A stretch of DNA of 64,000 nt from Pseudodesulfovibrio hydrargyri (GTDB lineage Bacteria > Desulfobacterota > Desulfovibrionia > Desulfovibrionales > Desulfovibrionaceae): positions 1,522,171 to 1,586,170 of the forward strand of contig NZ_LKAQ01000004.1 of NCBI RefSeq assembly GCF_001874525.1, written 5' to 3'. Within the stretch, counting starts at the first letter, position 1. Each line of letters begins with the position of its first letter. The position numbers and the translations under genes were made by a program. Positions 24,893 through 32,858 of the stretch are shown piece by piece. Below the pieces are notes generated by a model, which was not told the DNA's origin, ran no database searches, and worked only from the letters and a program-made list of their open reading frames with translations.

Positions 24893-25009
24893 CGGCTTCC
24901 GATAGCGGGCCATCTGCACATTTTTTCCGGCGGGCGCTGACCGCAGCGTAGCCGTCCACGTGAGGATCAGCGCCCGCCGGAGGAAAATGCACAGCTGACC
25001 CACTCTCGA
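24893..25009 (+). repeat. Family 3 long inverted repeat, copy 1
   Basis: About 117 bases beginning CGGCTTCCGATAGCGGGC, two bases after the topA stop. The arms at 24915-24940 and 24967-24993 pair through CCGG plus CGGGCGCTGA (14 perfect pairs), flanked by near-palindromic TGCACA and A/T runs; the block ends CTGACCCACTCTCGA. A second copy at 32579 has the same flanks but a different, still complementary, upper stem. Confidence 0.85.
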
Positions 25010-25010
25010 C

Positions 25011-25055
25011 AAATCCGCAGGACAGCGGATTTGGACGTTGCGGTCTTTCCGCAAC
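25011..25055. repeat. Two short hairpins between family 3 and family 2 repeats
   Basis: AAATCCGC / GCGGATTT (loop six) at 25011-25032 and GTTGCGG / CCGCAAC (loop TCTTT) at 25037-25055 follow each other directly, so the topA-rsmG spacer carries at least four consecutive perfect hairpins from 24915 to 25157. Confidence 0.7.
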
Positions 25056-25125
25056 GCCCCGAAGGGGTGAGCCCCAGGATAGGGCGAATCAAAGCCTATT
25101 CCGAGGACGGGTTGGCGGCTGAAGA

Positions 25126-25170
25126 GAGAGCCGCTGTCGGTTGGCTTTGCCAACCGAGTCGCTCCATGGG
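25126..25170 (+). repeat. Family 2 variable-stem hairpin, copy a
   Basis: Flank GAGAGCCGCTGT, then stem CGGTTGGC / GCCAACCG around a TTT loop, then flank AGTCGCTCCATGGG. The same flanks recur at 32725, 32769, 32809, 45785 and 46081 with unrelated stem sequences. Confidence 0.85.
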
Positions 25171-25241
25171 GCGGGAGGGTTTTGATGCAGGCATGATAAA
25201 GAGGCTGTTGGGCGCTGGGTCACCCAAGGCGCTATTCGGTG

Positions 25242-25264
25242 AGGGAGCCTGGCTCCCTTTTTTT
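25242..25264 (+). terminator. Rho-independent terminator in the topA-rsmG spacer
   Basis: AGGGAG / CTCCCT with a five-base loop and seven T residues. It could end the topA transcript after the repeat block. From here to the rsmG start at 25508 I see no further gene or signal. Confidence 0.7.
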
Positions 25265-25507
25265 GTGCGGAAAAAGTTGTTGGAATTGATCCAGGTCAAT
25301 GTTTTTGGGGGTGGCGGCGTGTAGAAGGGAGGTGCGTGAGGGGCATGACCGGCCCGTTGCGCATGAGACATTCTCTACCATGGGCGGCCTGCCATTGCCG
25401 TCCGAACGTCACACCTACATCCTCCCCAAGAAGGCCGTCCACACCCGGGCGGCCTTCCTGGTTGCGCGGGGCTGGATTGTTTCGGGGAAACAACGTATCT
25501 GCTGCCC

Positions 25508-26185
25508 ATGCCCGATACCCAACCCGATGCGCAGGCCGTGCTGGCCGCGGCCCGCAAGCTGGGCCGCCCCGTGGAGCCGGACCAGGCCGAACTGCTGGCC
25601 GTCTATCTGGACCAGCTTATCAAGTGGAACAAAAAGATGAACCTGGTCGGCCCGTCCGACTGGCGGACCGTGTTCGACCGGCTGGTGGTGGACTCCCTGT
25701 TCCTGGCCGATTTCGTGGCCGGGCTGAACCTGCCCGACCGACCTCTGTGCCTCGATTTCGGAGCCGGGGCCGGGCTGCCGGGCATCCCCCTGCGCGTGCT
25801 CTGGCAGGCGGGCGACTACTGGCTGGTGGAGGTGCGCGAGAAACGGGCCACCTTCATGAAGAGCGCGCTCGGCCGCCTCAAGCTGCCCGCCACCAGCGTC
25901 TTCCCAGGCAAGGCCGAGGACGCCCTGGACCGCCTGTCCAGGTCCGGCCACCAGGCCACCGCCGACCTCATCCTCAGCCGCGCCTTTATGCCCTGGCAAA
26001 AACTTCTGGATTTCATCCACCCCATGCTCCGCAAGGAACCGGGCCGCACCGGCGCCGCCATCATCCTGGCCAACGATCCGCCCCCGGATGAAGCCTCAGT
26101 CCCCGACGGCTGGCGGCTCGGCGACGTGGCCTCCTACCCGGCTGCGGGCGGTGAGCGCTACTTCTGGTCGTTCAAGGTCGAGTAG
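25508..26185 (+). CDS. rsmG: 16S rRNA (guanine527-N7)-methyltransferase RsmG
   Basis: A 225-residue class I methyltransferase that makes m7G527 in 16S rRNA; its loss gives low-level streptomycin resistance in other bacteria. Family motifs: QLIKWNKKMNLVGP, RLVVDSLFLADF, the SAM loop LDFGAGAGLPGIPL, EVREKRATFMKSAL and LSRAFMPWQKLLDF. The ATG at 25508 gives the usual length, but no clear Shine-Dalgarno precedes it. It converges with cysS, from which it is separated by two family 1 repeats and a terminator. Confidence 0.96.
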   Translation: MPDTQPDAQAVLAAARKLGRPVEPDQAELLAVYLDQLIKWNKKMNLVGPSDWRTVFDRLVVDSLFLADFVAGLNLPDRPLCLDFGAGAGLPGIPLRVLWQAGDYWLVEVREKRATFMKSALGRLKLPATSVFPGKAEDALDRLSRSGHQATADLILSRAFMPWQKLLDFIHPMLRKEPGRTGAAIILANDPPPDEASVPDGWRLGDVASYPAAGGERYFWSFKVE

Positions 26186-26192
26186 AAGCGAA

Positions 26193-26280
26193 GAATGCCT
26201 CCGGCGGCCAGAGGGGAAACTTTTGAAAAAGTTTCCCCTCTGGACTCCCCTTCAAAACTTTTTGTCGCGCCTTCGGCGAA
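26193..26280 (+). repeat. Family 1 intergenic hairpin repeat, copy A
   Basis: Starts a few bases after the rsmG stop. GCCTCCGGCGGCC leads into a 17-base-pair hairpin (left arm CCAGAGGGGAAACTTTT, two-base gap, exact complement), then CTCCCCTTC, AAAACTTTTTG and GCCTTCGGCG. Its place and direction suggest a role at the 3' end of the rsmG transcript. Confidence 0.8.
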
Positions 26281-26300
26281 GCCGTGCGAGCGCCAAAAGA

Positions 26301-26330
26301 ATAACCCCGGCTCAAACGGACCGGGGTTTC
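26301..26330. terminator. Bidirectional terminator between rsmG and cysS
   Basis: AACCCCGG / CCGGGGTT (eight pairs, ten-base loop) with TTTCGTTCT on the plus side and ATTCTTTTGG on the minus side. It sits between two convergent genes and exactly between two mirror-image family 1 repeats. Confidence 0.65.
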
Positions 26331-26344
26331 GTTCTCTGCGCACT

Positions 26345-26468
26345 CCGCGAAGCGGCTATAAAAAGTTTGGGAAGGGAGAGGGGATGGGGGGTCCGGGGGA
26401 AGGGGAGAGGGAAAGCCCTTTTCAAAGGGTTTCCCTCTCCCCTTCCCCCGGCCGCCGGAGGCATTCTT
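26345..26468 (-). repeat. Family 1 intergenic hairpin repeat, copy B
   Basis: Read from the cysS stop on the minus strand: AGAATGCCTCCGGCGGCC, then a hairpin whose outer stem is 22 perfect base pairs (26393-26414 with 26430-26451) plus a six-pair inner stem, then CCCCCCATCCCC, pyrimidines, AAACTTTTTATAGCCGC and TTCGCGG. Same plan as copy A with a completely different stem. Confidence 0.85.
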
Positions 26469-26472
26469 ATTC

Positions 26473-27930
26473 TTACAAAACGTCCCAGGTGGCGCCTTGC
26501 GGGGTGTCGTGGACTTCGACCTGCATGGCGGCGAGTTCGTCGCGGATGGCGTCGGACTTTTCGAAGTCCTTGTCCTTGCGCGCCTGGGCGCGGGCGTCGA
26601 GCAGTTCCTGGACTTTGGCCGGGTCGATGCCGGCGCGGGCGGCGCGGTTGTCGCGCAGCTCCAGGAGGAACTCGGCGGGCTCGCGCTCGAAGATGCCGAG
26701 AATGGTGCCCCAGTCGGCCATGTCGGCCTTGATACGGGCGAACAGGTCGCGGCCGCCTTCGGACTTGCGCAGGTTCTTGTCTTCTGCCACGCGCCCGGCC
26801 AACCGGATGGCGGAAAAGATGTGGCCCAGAGCCCCGGCGGTGTTCAGGTCGTCGGCCATGGCCTCGGCGAAGTGCTTTTCGATCTCGTCGAGCTCTTTGG
26901 TCAGGTCCTCGGGGAACGGGGACTTCTTCCATTTCTCCTTGGCCAGTTCCACGTCGATCTGGCTCAGGGCCGAGTAGATGCGCTTGACGCCCTTTTCGGC
27001 CTCTTCCAGGGCGTCGAAGGAGAAGTCGAGCGGGCTGCGGTAGTGCATGGTCAGCAGGAAGTAGCGCAGGGTCTCGGGCAGGAACTTGTCCAGGATGTCG
27101 CGGATGGTGAAGAAGTTGCCCAGCGACTTGGACATCTTTTCGGAGTTGATCTGCACGAACCCGTTGTGCACCCAGTAGTTGGCGAACGGCTTGCCCGTGG
27201 CGGCCTCGGACTGGGCCACCTCGTTCTCGTGGTGCGGGAAGGACAGATCCTGGCCGCCGCCGTGGATGTCCAGCGGCAGGGGGGAGTATTTCTCGGACAT
27301 GGCCGAGCACTCCAGATGCCAGCCGGGACGGCCCTGGCCCCAGGGGGATTCCCAGAACGGTTCGCCGGGCTTGGCCGCCTTCCACAGGGCGAAGTCGAGC
27401 GGGTCCTGCTTTTCCTCGCCCGGGGCGATGCGCGCGCCGGATTCGAGCTCGTCGATGTTCCGGCCGGACAGCTTGCCGTAGCCGTCAAAGGAGCGGACCT
27501 TGAAATACACGTCGCCCGACGGGGTGGCGTAGGCGTGGCCCTTGTCGATGAGCCGCTTCGTCAGGTCGATCATCTCCGGGATGTGCTCGGTGCACTTGGG
27601 CTCCACCGTGGGGCGCTGGATGCCCAGCCGGTCCATGTCCACGTAGAACTCGCCGATGAACTTCTCGGCGATCTCGCCCGCCTCCTTGCCCACCTCGGCC
27701 GCGCGCTTGATGATCTTGTCGTCGATGTCCGTGAAGTTGCGGATGAAATTGACGTTGTACCCCTCGTGATTGAGGTAGCGATAGAGCACGTCGAAGACCA
27801 CGCTGGAGCGGGCGTGGCCGATGTGGCAGAGGTCGTAGGCCGTGATGCCGCAGACGTACATGTTCACGTCGTTGTCGTTGGCCGGGGTAAATGCTTCCTT
27901 GCGCCGTTTGAGGGTGTTGTAGAGTCTCAT
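26473..27930 (-). CDS. cysS: Cysteinyl-tRNA synthetase
   Basis: A 485-residue class I aminoacyl-tRNA synthetase of normal length. The ATP-binding HIGH-type motif is in [17 protein letters not shown], and the zinc-binding cysteine is the Cys of [17 protein letters not shown] and [23 protein letters not shown] are the family's central signatures, and KMSKS is in [11 protein letters not shown]. The C-terminal anticodon-binding part ends [28 protein letters not shown]. It is the last gene of a minus-strand run after ispDF and the AsmA-like gene. Confidence 0.98.
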   Translation of the reverse strand: MRLYNTLKRRKEAFTPANDNDVNMYVCGITAYDLCHIGHARSSVVFDVLYRYLNHEGYNVNFIRNFTDIDDKIIKRAAEVGKEAGEIAEKFIGEFYVDMDRLGIQRPTVEPKCTEHIPEMIDLTKRLIDKGHAYATPSGDVYFKVRSFDGYGKLSGRNIDELESGARIAPGEEKQDPLDFALWKAAKPGEPFWESPWGQGRPGWHLECSAMSEKYSPLPLDIHGGGQDLSFPHHENEVAQSEAATGKPFANYWVHNGFVQINSEKMSKSLGNFFTIRDILDKFLPETLRYFLLTMHYRSPLDFSFDALEEAEKGVKRIYSALSQIDVELAKEKWKKSPFPEDLTKELDEIEKHFAEAMADDLNTAGALGHIFSAIRLAGRVAEDKNLRKSEGGRDLFARIKADMADWGTILGIFEREPAEFLLELRDNRAARAGIDPAKVQELLDARAQARKDKDFEKSDAIRDELAAMQVEVHDTPQGATWDVL

Positions 27931-27973
27931 TGGATCACTCCATTTTTATTGCATTGAAATAATTATGCTTTGA

Positions 27974-28855
27974 TTAAATTCCATCCGCCGGAACGGTCTC
28001 CACGTGGACGTTCAGCAGGTCCAGGTTCTCGAACAGGTCGCGGCCCATGAAGAAATAGAGCACGGGCACGGACTCCGCCGGGTTGGCGGACACGGTCAGG
28101 GAACCGGGGTCGTTCAAAAACGTCTTCAGGCCGAGCATGGCCGCGCGGGCCGATTCGTTGGCCTGGGTCTCGGCATAGGCGGCCAGTCCGTCCAGCTCCA
28201 GGCTGATCCGGCTCAGGGTGGCGGCTTCGGAAGCGCCCGTCTTTTTGGCCCAGTCCGCGCTGACCAGGCGCATGAACTCGCGGTTGTCGAAGGTCAGGAC
28301 CGCCGAGCGGATGCCCAGGGCGAAACTCTGTTCCGGCCGGAATCCGGTCAGGTCCACGTTGTCCAGGGCGCCGGTCAGCTTGAGCGCGCCGAGCTTGGGG
28401 TCGTCCAGGGACAGCTCCTTGAGCTCCAGGATCTTGGTCTCCGGGTCGTAGGTATAGTCCAGCCCCGCGTTGCCGGCCAGGGTCTTGATGCCCAGCCCCT
28501 CGATGTACCCGGCCCACTCGCCGAAATTCTGCGCGGTCGCCGGGATGGTCAGCCCCTTGGCCGAGATGGTTGCGAAGTGGGGGATGGGGTTGTCCCGGTC
28601 GAAGGCCGCGATGGACACCGAGTCGGCCTGGACGTGCTGGCCCGAGGGGAACAGGGCGTCCACCCGCTCAAGCGTCACGGTGTGGGCGGTGATGTCCACG
28701 GACAGGTCGGCGTAGGACAGGGCCAGCCCCGGGATGTCGGCCACGGCCCTGGTCAGTTCCTTGTCCACCTCGGTGTTGACGTACCATTTCAGGCCGAAGA
28801 AGCAGAGCGCGGCGAAGATGACGAAGGAGACGAGGAATTTCTTCAGGCCGGACAC
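27974..28855 (-). CDS. Membrane-anchored AsmA/DUF748-like protein of unknown function
   Basis: A 293-residue protein with one N-terminal membrane helix (residues about 5-25, KKFLVSFVIFAALCFFGLKWYV) and a long beta-rich periplasmic part. Segments such as LALSYADLSVDITAHTVTLERVDA resemble the start of AsmA/DUF748-type proteins, which are linked to envelope lipid transport; the match is loose. The start is GTG at 28855, with GGGAG eight bases upstream and only two bases after the ispDF stop, so it is coupled to ispDF. No catalytic motif is visible. Confidence 0.75.
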   Translation of the reverse strand: MSGLKKFLVSFVIFAALCFFGLKWYVNTEVDKELTRAVADIPGLALSYADLSVDITAHTVTLERVDALFPSGQHVQADSVSIAAFDRDNPIPHFATISAKGLTIPATAQNFGEWAGYIEGLGIKTLAGNAGLDYTYDPETKILELKELSLDDPKLGALKLTGALDNVDLTGFRPEQSFALGIRSAVLTFDNREFMRLVSADWAKKTGASEAATLSRISLELDGLAAYAETQANESARAAMLGLKTFLNDPGSLTVSANPAESVPVLYFFMGRDLFENLDLLNVHVETVPADGI

Positions 28856-28857
28856 GG

Positions 28858-30054
28858 TTACATCTCCCTCAGGCCGGTGACGCAGGCCACGGCCTTGATG
28901 CCTTTCTTTTCGCCGGTGAAGCCGAGCTTTTCCTCGGTTGTGGCCTTGAAGTTGACCTGGTGCTGCTCAAGGCCGAGCAGCCGGGCCACGTTTTTGGCGA
29001 TCTGCGCGGCGTGGGGGGCCAGACGCGGGACCTGGGCGATGACGGTCAGGTCCGCGTGCACGATGCGGGTCCGGGCCCGCTCGGCCATGTCCAGGACCTC
29101 GCGCACGAGCACGCCGCTGTCCGCGTTGTCGAAATTCGGGTCCGTGTCCGGGAAATGGGTGCCGATGTCCCCGCCGCCGAAGGTCCCCAGGATGGCGTCG
29201 GCCAGGGCGTGCAGGAGCACGTCGCCGTCCGAGTGGGCCACCATGGACGGGCCGCCCGGGATGGGCACGCCGCCCAGGACCATGGGCCGGTCGTGCTCGC
29301 CGCCGAAGCGGTGCACGTCGTAGCCCCAGCCCGTGCACGGCACGGTGGTCCGGGCCTCCTCCAGCCTTTTCAGGTCTTCGGGCACGGTGATCTTGACGTT
29401 GCCCGCCTCGCCCGGCACGACCGCGACCTCGGCCAGCCGCTCGACCATGGAGGCGTCGTCCGTGACCTCCCAGCCCTCGGCCAGGGCGCGGTCGTGGGCC
29501 TCGCGCAAAAGCGCGGTCTCGAACCCCTGCGGGGTCTGCACGGCCCCCAGTTCGGAACGGTCCAGGGTCTCGGCGACCCTGTTGTCCGCCACCCGTTTGA
29601 CCGTGTCGGTCACGGGCACGGCCGGGATCGCGCCGCGCGCGCCGGAGTCCAGCGCGTCCACGAGTTCACGGACCAGCCGGGCCGAGACAAAGGGGCGGGC
29701 CGAGTCGTGGACCAGGACATGGCCGCACGACTTGGGCAGGCCGGTCAGCCCGTTGCGCACCGAGTCCTGCCGCCGCTCGCCCCCGGCGACCACGGTCCAC
29801 TGCACGCCCAGGTCCTCGGTCTTGAAAAACTGGCGCAGCTTCTTGTCCATGGCCGGAGCGTCCTCGGGCGGGAAGACGAAGACCAGGCCGCGCACGCGGG
29901 CCACGCGGGAGAATGCCCGGGCGCAGTGCCAGAACAGCGGCACGCCCTTGTACTCAAGGTACTGCTTGCGCTCGCCGCCCGTGGCCTCGGCCAGCCGTGT
30001 GCCGGAGCCAGCGGCCAGGATAATGGCCCAAATGTCGTTCATGGTGCGGTCCAT
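28858..30054 (-). CDS. ispDF: Bifunctional IspD/IspF (MEP isoprenoid pathway)
   Basis: A 398-residue fusion of 2-C-methyl-D-erythritol 4-phosphate cytidylyltransferase (about 1-235) and 2-C-methyl-D-erythritol 2,4-cyclodiphosphate synthase (about 238-398). IspD motifs: ILAAGSGTRL at 12-21, GGERKQYL, VLVHDSARPFVS, QTPQGFETALLREAH and VTDDASMVERL. IspF motifs: GWGYDVHRFG with the metal Asp and His, AHSDGDVLLHALADA, GDIGTHFPDTDP and the C-terminal KATTEEKLGFTGEKKGI. Fusion of these two non-consecutive enzymes is known in several proteobacteria. The start at 30054 is preferred to one four codons later because AGG lies upstream. Confidence 0.96.
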   Translation of the reverse strand: MDRTMNDIWAIILAAGSGTRLAEATGGERKQYLEYKGVPLFWHCARAFSRVARVRGLVFVFPPEDAPAMDKKLRQFFKTEDLGVQWTVVAGGERRQDSVRNGLTGLPKSCGHVLVHDSARPFVSARLVRELVDALDSGARGAIPAVPVTDTVKRVADNRVAETLDRSELGAVQTPQGFETALLREAHDRALAEGWEVTDDASMVERLAEVAVVPGEAGNVKITVPEDLKRLEEARTTVPCTGWGYDVHRFGGEHDRPMVLGGVPIPGGPSMVAHSDGDVLLHALADAILGTFGGGDIGTHFPDTDPNFDNADSGVLVREVLDMAERARTRIVHADLTVIAQVPRLAPHAAQIAKNVARLLGLEQHQVNFKATTEEKLGFTGEKKGIKAVACVTGLREM

Positions 30055-30076
30055 GCGGTTGCCTGTCGAAATTGGG

Positions 30077-30107
30077 CGCGCGGGGGAGGGGGTGCCTCCC
30101 CCGCGCG
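30077..30107. terminator. Thirteen-base-pair hairpin between rnpB and ispDF
   Basis: CGCGCGGGGGAGG and its exact complement with a five-base loop. It lies just past the 3' end of RNase P RNA on the minus strand. There is no proper T-run, so it may be a processing or attenuating structure rather than a full terminator. Confidence 0.5.
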
Positions 30108-30116
30108 GTGTACACA

Positions 30117-30481
30117 AGTCGGAGCCGGTCATAAGCCGGGTCTTGTTCCCCTTGCGGGGTGGTCATCATTCATCTAGGCCGCCCGTTACCGGACGGCTCG
30201 AGCAACCAACCCGACAGCTTCGGCCGGGCCGGCCTCAAACGCTGTCCTATTCGGTCTTGCTCCGGACGGAGTTCACCTGGCCTGCCGCGTCGCCGCGACA
30301 GCCGGTGGGCTCTTACCCCACCGTTTCACCCTTACCGCCGGGTTGCCCCGGAGGCGGTCTGCTTTCTGTTGCACGTGACGGGGATCGCTCCCCCTGGGCG
30401 TTACCCAGCGTCCTGCCCTGCGGAGCCCGGACTTTCCTCCCCGGCCGATGGCCGCGGCGATGACCTGCCCGACTCCGGACT
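30117..30481 (-). ncRNA. rnpB: RNase P RNA, bacterial type A
   Basis: About 365 bases on the minus strand. The universally conserved 5' block GAGGAAAGTCCGGGCTCC and the 3' block GAATGATGACC followed by ACAAGACCCGGCTTAT are both present. The ends pair into helix P1 (GUC..GGAGUCGG with CCGGCUCCGAC). AACAGAAAGCAGACC, GGTAAGGGTGAAACGGTG and GGTAAGAGCCCACCG are the expected inner conserved segments. It is the catalytic subunit for 5' maturation of tRNA. The 5' end lies only six bases after the stop codon of the zinc-ribbon gene, so its promoter lies inside that gene or it is processed from a longer transcript. Confidence 0.95.
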
Positions 30482-30487
30482 TGTGAT

Positions 30488-31225
30488 CTATTCCTCTTCG
30501 GCGCTTCCGGCCTGCACAAAGGCCTGCCAGTAGATCAGCCGCTGGCAGTTGGGGCAGCTCAGGATCTGCTGGCCCTTCTGCAGGTCGTTGTACGCCTGCG
30601 GCGGGATCATGATGTTGCAGCCCGAGCACACGCCTTCGGACACCGGCACGATGACCGGGTGCTCCATGCGCTCGCGGATGAATTCGTAGCGGCCCAGGAT
30701 CGGCGGCGGAACAGCCTTGCAGGCCTTCTTGCGCTTGCGGTTCAGGGCCTCGAGCTTCTTGTTGGCCTTGTCCAGGCGCTCGTCCAGGGTGGTCTTGAGC
30801 GCGTTGAACTGCTCCTGCACGCCGCCCATCTCCTCGTCCAGGGCCTGGGTGGCCTCGTCCTGGCGGACCAGCTCCTCGCGCACGGCCTCCTGCTCGTCGT
30901 CGCGCATGCGGTTGAGCTTTTCCAGGGAATCCATTTCGCGCATCATGGCGTGGTATTCCTTGGTGTTGCCCACGAGCATCAGCTTGTTCTTGGACTTCTT
31001 GATCTTACCCGCATCCTCCTCGATCTCCACGGACAGCTTCTTTTTCTGTTCGTTGAGGATGCTCATCTTCTCGTCAATCTGGCCGCGGCGCTCCTCGAAC
31101 TCGCCGAGCTGGTTCTCGAGGTCGGCCAGCTCCTGGGGAGCCTGCTCGATCTCCTGGGTCAGCTCGAGGATTTCGTCGTCCACTTCCTGCAGGACGATCA
31201 ACTGTTCAATCTGTTTCTGATACAT
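30488..31225 (-). CDS. Coiled-coil protein with C-terminal C4 zinc ribbon
   Basis: A 245-residue cytoplasmic protein. Residues about 1-175 are almost entirely a long antiparallel coiled coil rich in Glu, Leu and Lys. The C-terminus is a zinc ribbon: CSGCNIMIPPQAYNDL followed by ILSCPNCQRLIYW. This is the family annotated as C4-type zinc ribbon protein (DUF164/CdsZ-like). The gene follows the Nif3-type gene by 42 bases and ends six bases before RNase P RNA, a neighbourhood I recall from other bacteria. The molecular role is not settled; nucleic-acid binding is plausible. Confidence 0.9.
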   Translation of the reverse strand: MYQKQIEQLIVLQEVDDEILELTQEIEQAPQELADLENQLGEFEERRGQIDEKMSILNEQKKKLSVEIEEDAGKIKKSKNKLMLVGNTKEYHAMMREMDSLEKLNRMRDDEQEAVREELVRQDEATQALDEEMGGVQEQFNALKTTLDERLDKANKKLEALNRKRKKACKAVPPPILGRYEFIRERMEHPVIVPVSEGVCSGCNIMIPPQAYNDLQKGQQILSCPNCQRLIYWQAFVQAGSAEEE

Positions 31226-31267
31226 GGGTTAACCTCACTATCTATTTGAAATCAAAAAGTGTATCCG

Positions 31268-32263
31268 CTACTTGCTGTATACCGAAAAGGGGTCCTCGCC
31301 CGGGAAGAAACGGACTTCCGCGCCGGGCATGGCCTGGCCGAGCTCCTCGGCGAAGCGGCGCATCATCTCCTCTTCCAGGGAGAAATGGCCCACGTCCACC
31401 ACGCAGACCGGGGTCTCCACGGCCGGGTGGTACTTCATGTCCCCGGTGACGAACACGTCCGCCCCGGCGCGCGCCGCCCGCTCGATCAGGGACGTGCCCG
31501 AGCCGCCGCAATAGGCCACGGTGCGCACGCGCTCCGGCCTGGGCCCGGCGACCATCAATGCGTCGCGTTCGATCAGCCCGGCCAGCCGGTCCATGAACGC
31601 TTCAAAGGACATCGGTTCAGGCAGTTCGCCCGCCTCGCCGAAGCCGACCTCGCTCACCGGCGCGGTCAGGGAGCGCAGGTAGAACAGGGGCCGTCCGCCC
31701 AGGGAAAATTCGATCTTGTCCGCCAGTCCGCGCCATTTGGGCTCGTCGCAGACCACTCGGACCTCGCCGGTGCGGCTCTGGGCCACCGAGTGCACCCCGT
31801 CGTGGTCGGCCCAGATGTCGGCGGCCTCGCGGGTGATCGGTTCCTCGCAGTAGAACGAGGCCTCCACCGGGGCGCGGCCGTGCTCCACCTCGAGCAGCCG
31901 CCTGCCGGTCAACGCCAGTTCCTCGCCCAGCCAGAAGGCTGGACCCCCAGGCCGGGTGTCCAGGGAGGTGTGGGCCGCGTACAGCCAGCTCCCTGCCGGG
32001 ATGATCGACCGGAGCACGTCCAGGTACATTCCTTCCGCGCTCGGGGCCTTGGGCTGCATGTACAGCGGGTGGTGCGTGATCACCGCGCCCGCGCCCCACT
32101 CGACACAGCGGGAAACCGCCGCCGGGGTGGGCTCCAGGGTCACGGCCACCTTGTCCGTGTCGGCCAGGGTCCCGGCCACCTGCACGCCGGAGTTGTCCCA
32201 GGAACTTTGGTTCGCCTCCGGGGCGAGGTTCCTGAAAATCGCCAAAATATCTTGAATTTTCAT
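31268..32263 (-). CDS. Nif3-like dinuclear metal-centre protein
   Basis: A 331-residue protein of the Nif3/YbgI (DUF34) family, ring-forming hexamers with a dinuclear metal site. Hallmarks: SSWDNSGVQVAG, ITHHPLYMQP with two metal His residues, HTSLDTRPGG, VAYCGGSGTSLIERAARAGADVFVTGDMKYHPA and VDVGHFSLEEEMM. The long middle insertion (about residues 120-230) is the PII-like domain of the larger family members. The start at 32263 (MKIQDILAIF) matches the family; an ATG seven codons upstream with GGGAG before it is possible. Biochemical function is debated (metal insertase or GTP cyclohydrolase-type). Confidence 0.9.
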   Translation of the reverse strand: MKIQDILAIFRNLAPEANQSSWDNSGVQVAGTLADTDKVAVTLEPTPAAVSRCVEWGAGAVITHHPLYMQPKAPSAEGMYLDVLRSIIPAGSWLYAAHTSLDTRPGGPAFWLGEELALTGRRLLEVEHGRAPVEASFYCEEPITREAADIWADHDGVHSVAQSRTGEVRVVCDEPKWRGLADKIEFSLGGRPLFYLRSLTAPVSEVGFGEAGELPEPMSFEAFMDRLAGLIERDALMVAGPRPERVRTVAYCGGSGTSLIERAARAGADVFVTGDMKYHPAVETPVCVVDVGHFSLEEEMMRRFAEELGQAMPGAEVRFFPGEDPFSVYSK

Positions 32264-32433
32264 ATGGTTATGACCATTTCCCATAATGAGGATGCTCCCG
32301 TAGGGTTTCCCCCTCGGGAGCATCTCTTGTCCTCTTCGATCACCCGGCCTACGGCCTTGTTCGGGGATTTCAGGAAATATGCGATCTTCTGCTTTCGGGT
32401 CTTCGTCAATCACGTCTCCCGGAAGTGGGTCGT

Positions 32434-32509
32434 TGGTGGGCCAGCCAGGATTCGAACCTGGGACCGACCGGTTATGAGCCGGTGGCTCTGCCAACTGAGC
32501 TACTGGCCC
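32434..32509 (-). tRNA. tRNA with CAT anticodon, probably tRNA-Met
   Basis: A 76-base cloverleaf on the minus strand: acceptor GGGCCAG / CTGGCCC, D-arm with GCTCAGTTGGCAGAGC, anticodon stem ACCGG / CCGGT around CTCATAA (anticodon CAT), T-arm with GGTTCGAATCC, and an encoded 3' ACCA. The first pair is G-C, so it is not an initiator tRNA. A lysidine-modified tRNA-Ile (CAT) cannot be excluded by sequence alone. Confidence 0.93.
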
Positions 32510-32578
32510 GCCGTGGAGTCGAGCACCATAGCCGGAAGCCGCCCATGGTGTCAACTCCACGGCGGTGCTTTGTACGTC

Positions 32579-32696
32579 GGCTTCCGATAGCGGGCCATCT
32601 GCACATTTTTTCCGGGGGGCTTTCATCCTCATGTAGGCCCACTACACTGCGGTGAAAGCCCCCCCGGAAGAAAATGCACATCTGACCCACTCTCGA
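32579..32696 (+). repeat. Family 3 long inverted repeat, copy 2
   Basis: Begins GGCTTCCGATAGCGGGCC as in copy 1. Arms at 32600-32625 and 32653-32680 pair through CCGG plus GGGGCTTTCA (one bulged G) and the block ends CTGACCCACTCTCGA. Outer 35-40 bases on each side are nearly identical to copy 1, while the upper stem and loop differ entirely. It lies upstream of the tRNA gene on the same spacer as the family 2 array. Confidence 0.85.
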
Positions 32697-32724
32697 AAGC
32701 CTCACTCCGTGCGAACGCGGGGGA

Positions 32725-32852
32725 GAGAGCCGCTGTTCGCGCGCTTTGCGCACGAAGGCGCTCCATGGGAGAGCCGTTGTTGGATGCTGCGCATCCAAAG
32801 CACTCCATGAGGGGGCGTTGTCGGGTGCCTGCGGCATCCGAATCGCTTCTGG
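32725..32852 (+). repeat. Family 2 variable-stem hairpins, tandem array of three
   Basis: Three units in a row. Unit 1: GAGAGCCGCTGT, stem TTCG-GCGC/GCGC-CGAA with TTT loop, then GGCGCTCCATGGG. Unit 2: GAGAGCCGTTGT, stem TTGGATGC / GCATCCAA, TGC loop, then AGCACTCCATGAG. Unit 3, more decayed: GGGGGCGTTGT, stem CGGGTGCC / GGCATCCG, TGC loop, then AATCGCTTCTGGG. The array ends six bases before the stop codon of the LysR gene. Together with family 3 it fills the 349-base gap. Confidence 0.85.
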
Positions 32853-32858
32853 GTGAAA

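Noticed and set aside
24893..25170. Insertion-sequence remnant or prophage attachment site
   Set aside because: No transposase or integrase fragment, no target-site duplication visible, and the tRNA at 32434 is complete with no duplicated 3' end nearby.
25299..25640. Possible small gene upstream of rsmG (from the ATG at 25380)
   Set aside because: The piece MGGLPLPSERHTYILPKKAV looks protein-like, but the frame then runs 130 bases into rsmG and has no ribosome site. It may be a relic or leader, but I cannot support it.
30159..30629. Open frames across the RNase P RNA
   Set aside because: They run over the conserved RNA core, and the structure and conserved blocks of rnpB explain the sequence.
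32264..32632. N-terminal extension of the Nif3-type protein through the tRNA
   Set aside because: It would translate the whole tRNA gene; the family starts at MKIQDIL.
32725..32852. CRISPR-like array (three tandem units with changing middles)
   Set aside because: Units are about 42 bases, the variable part is a hairpin rather than a spacer, copies also occur singly elsewhere, and there are no cas genes.
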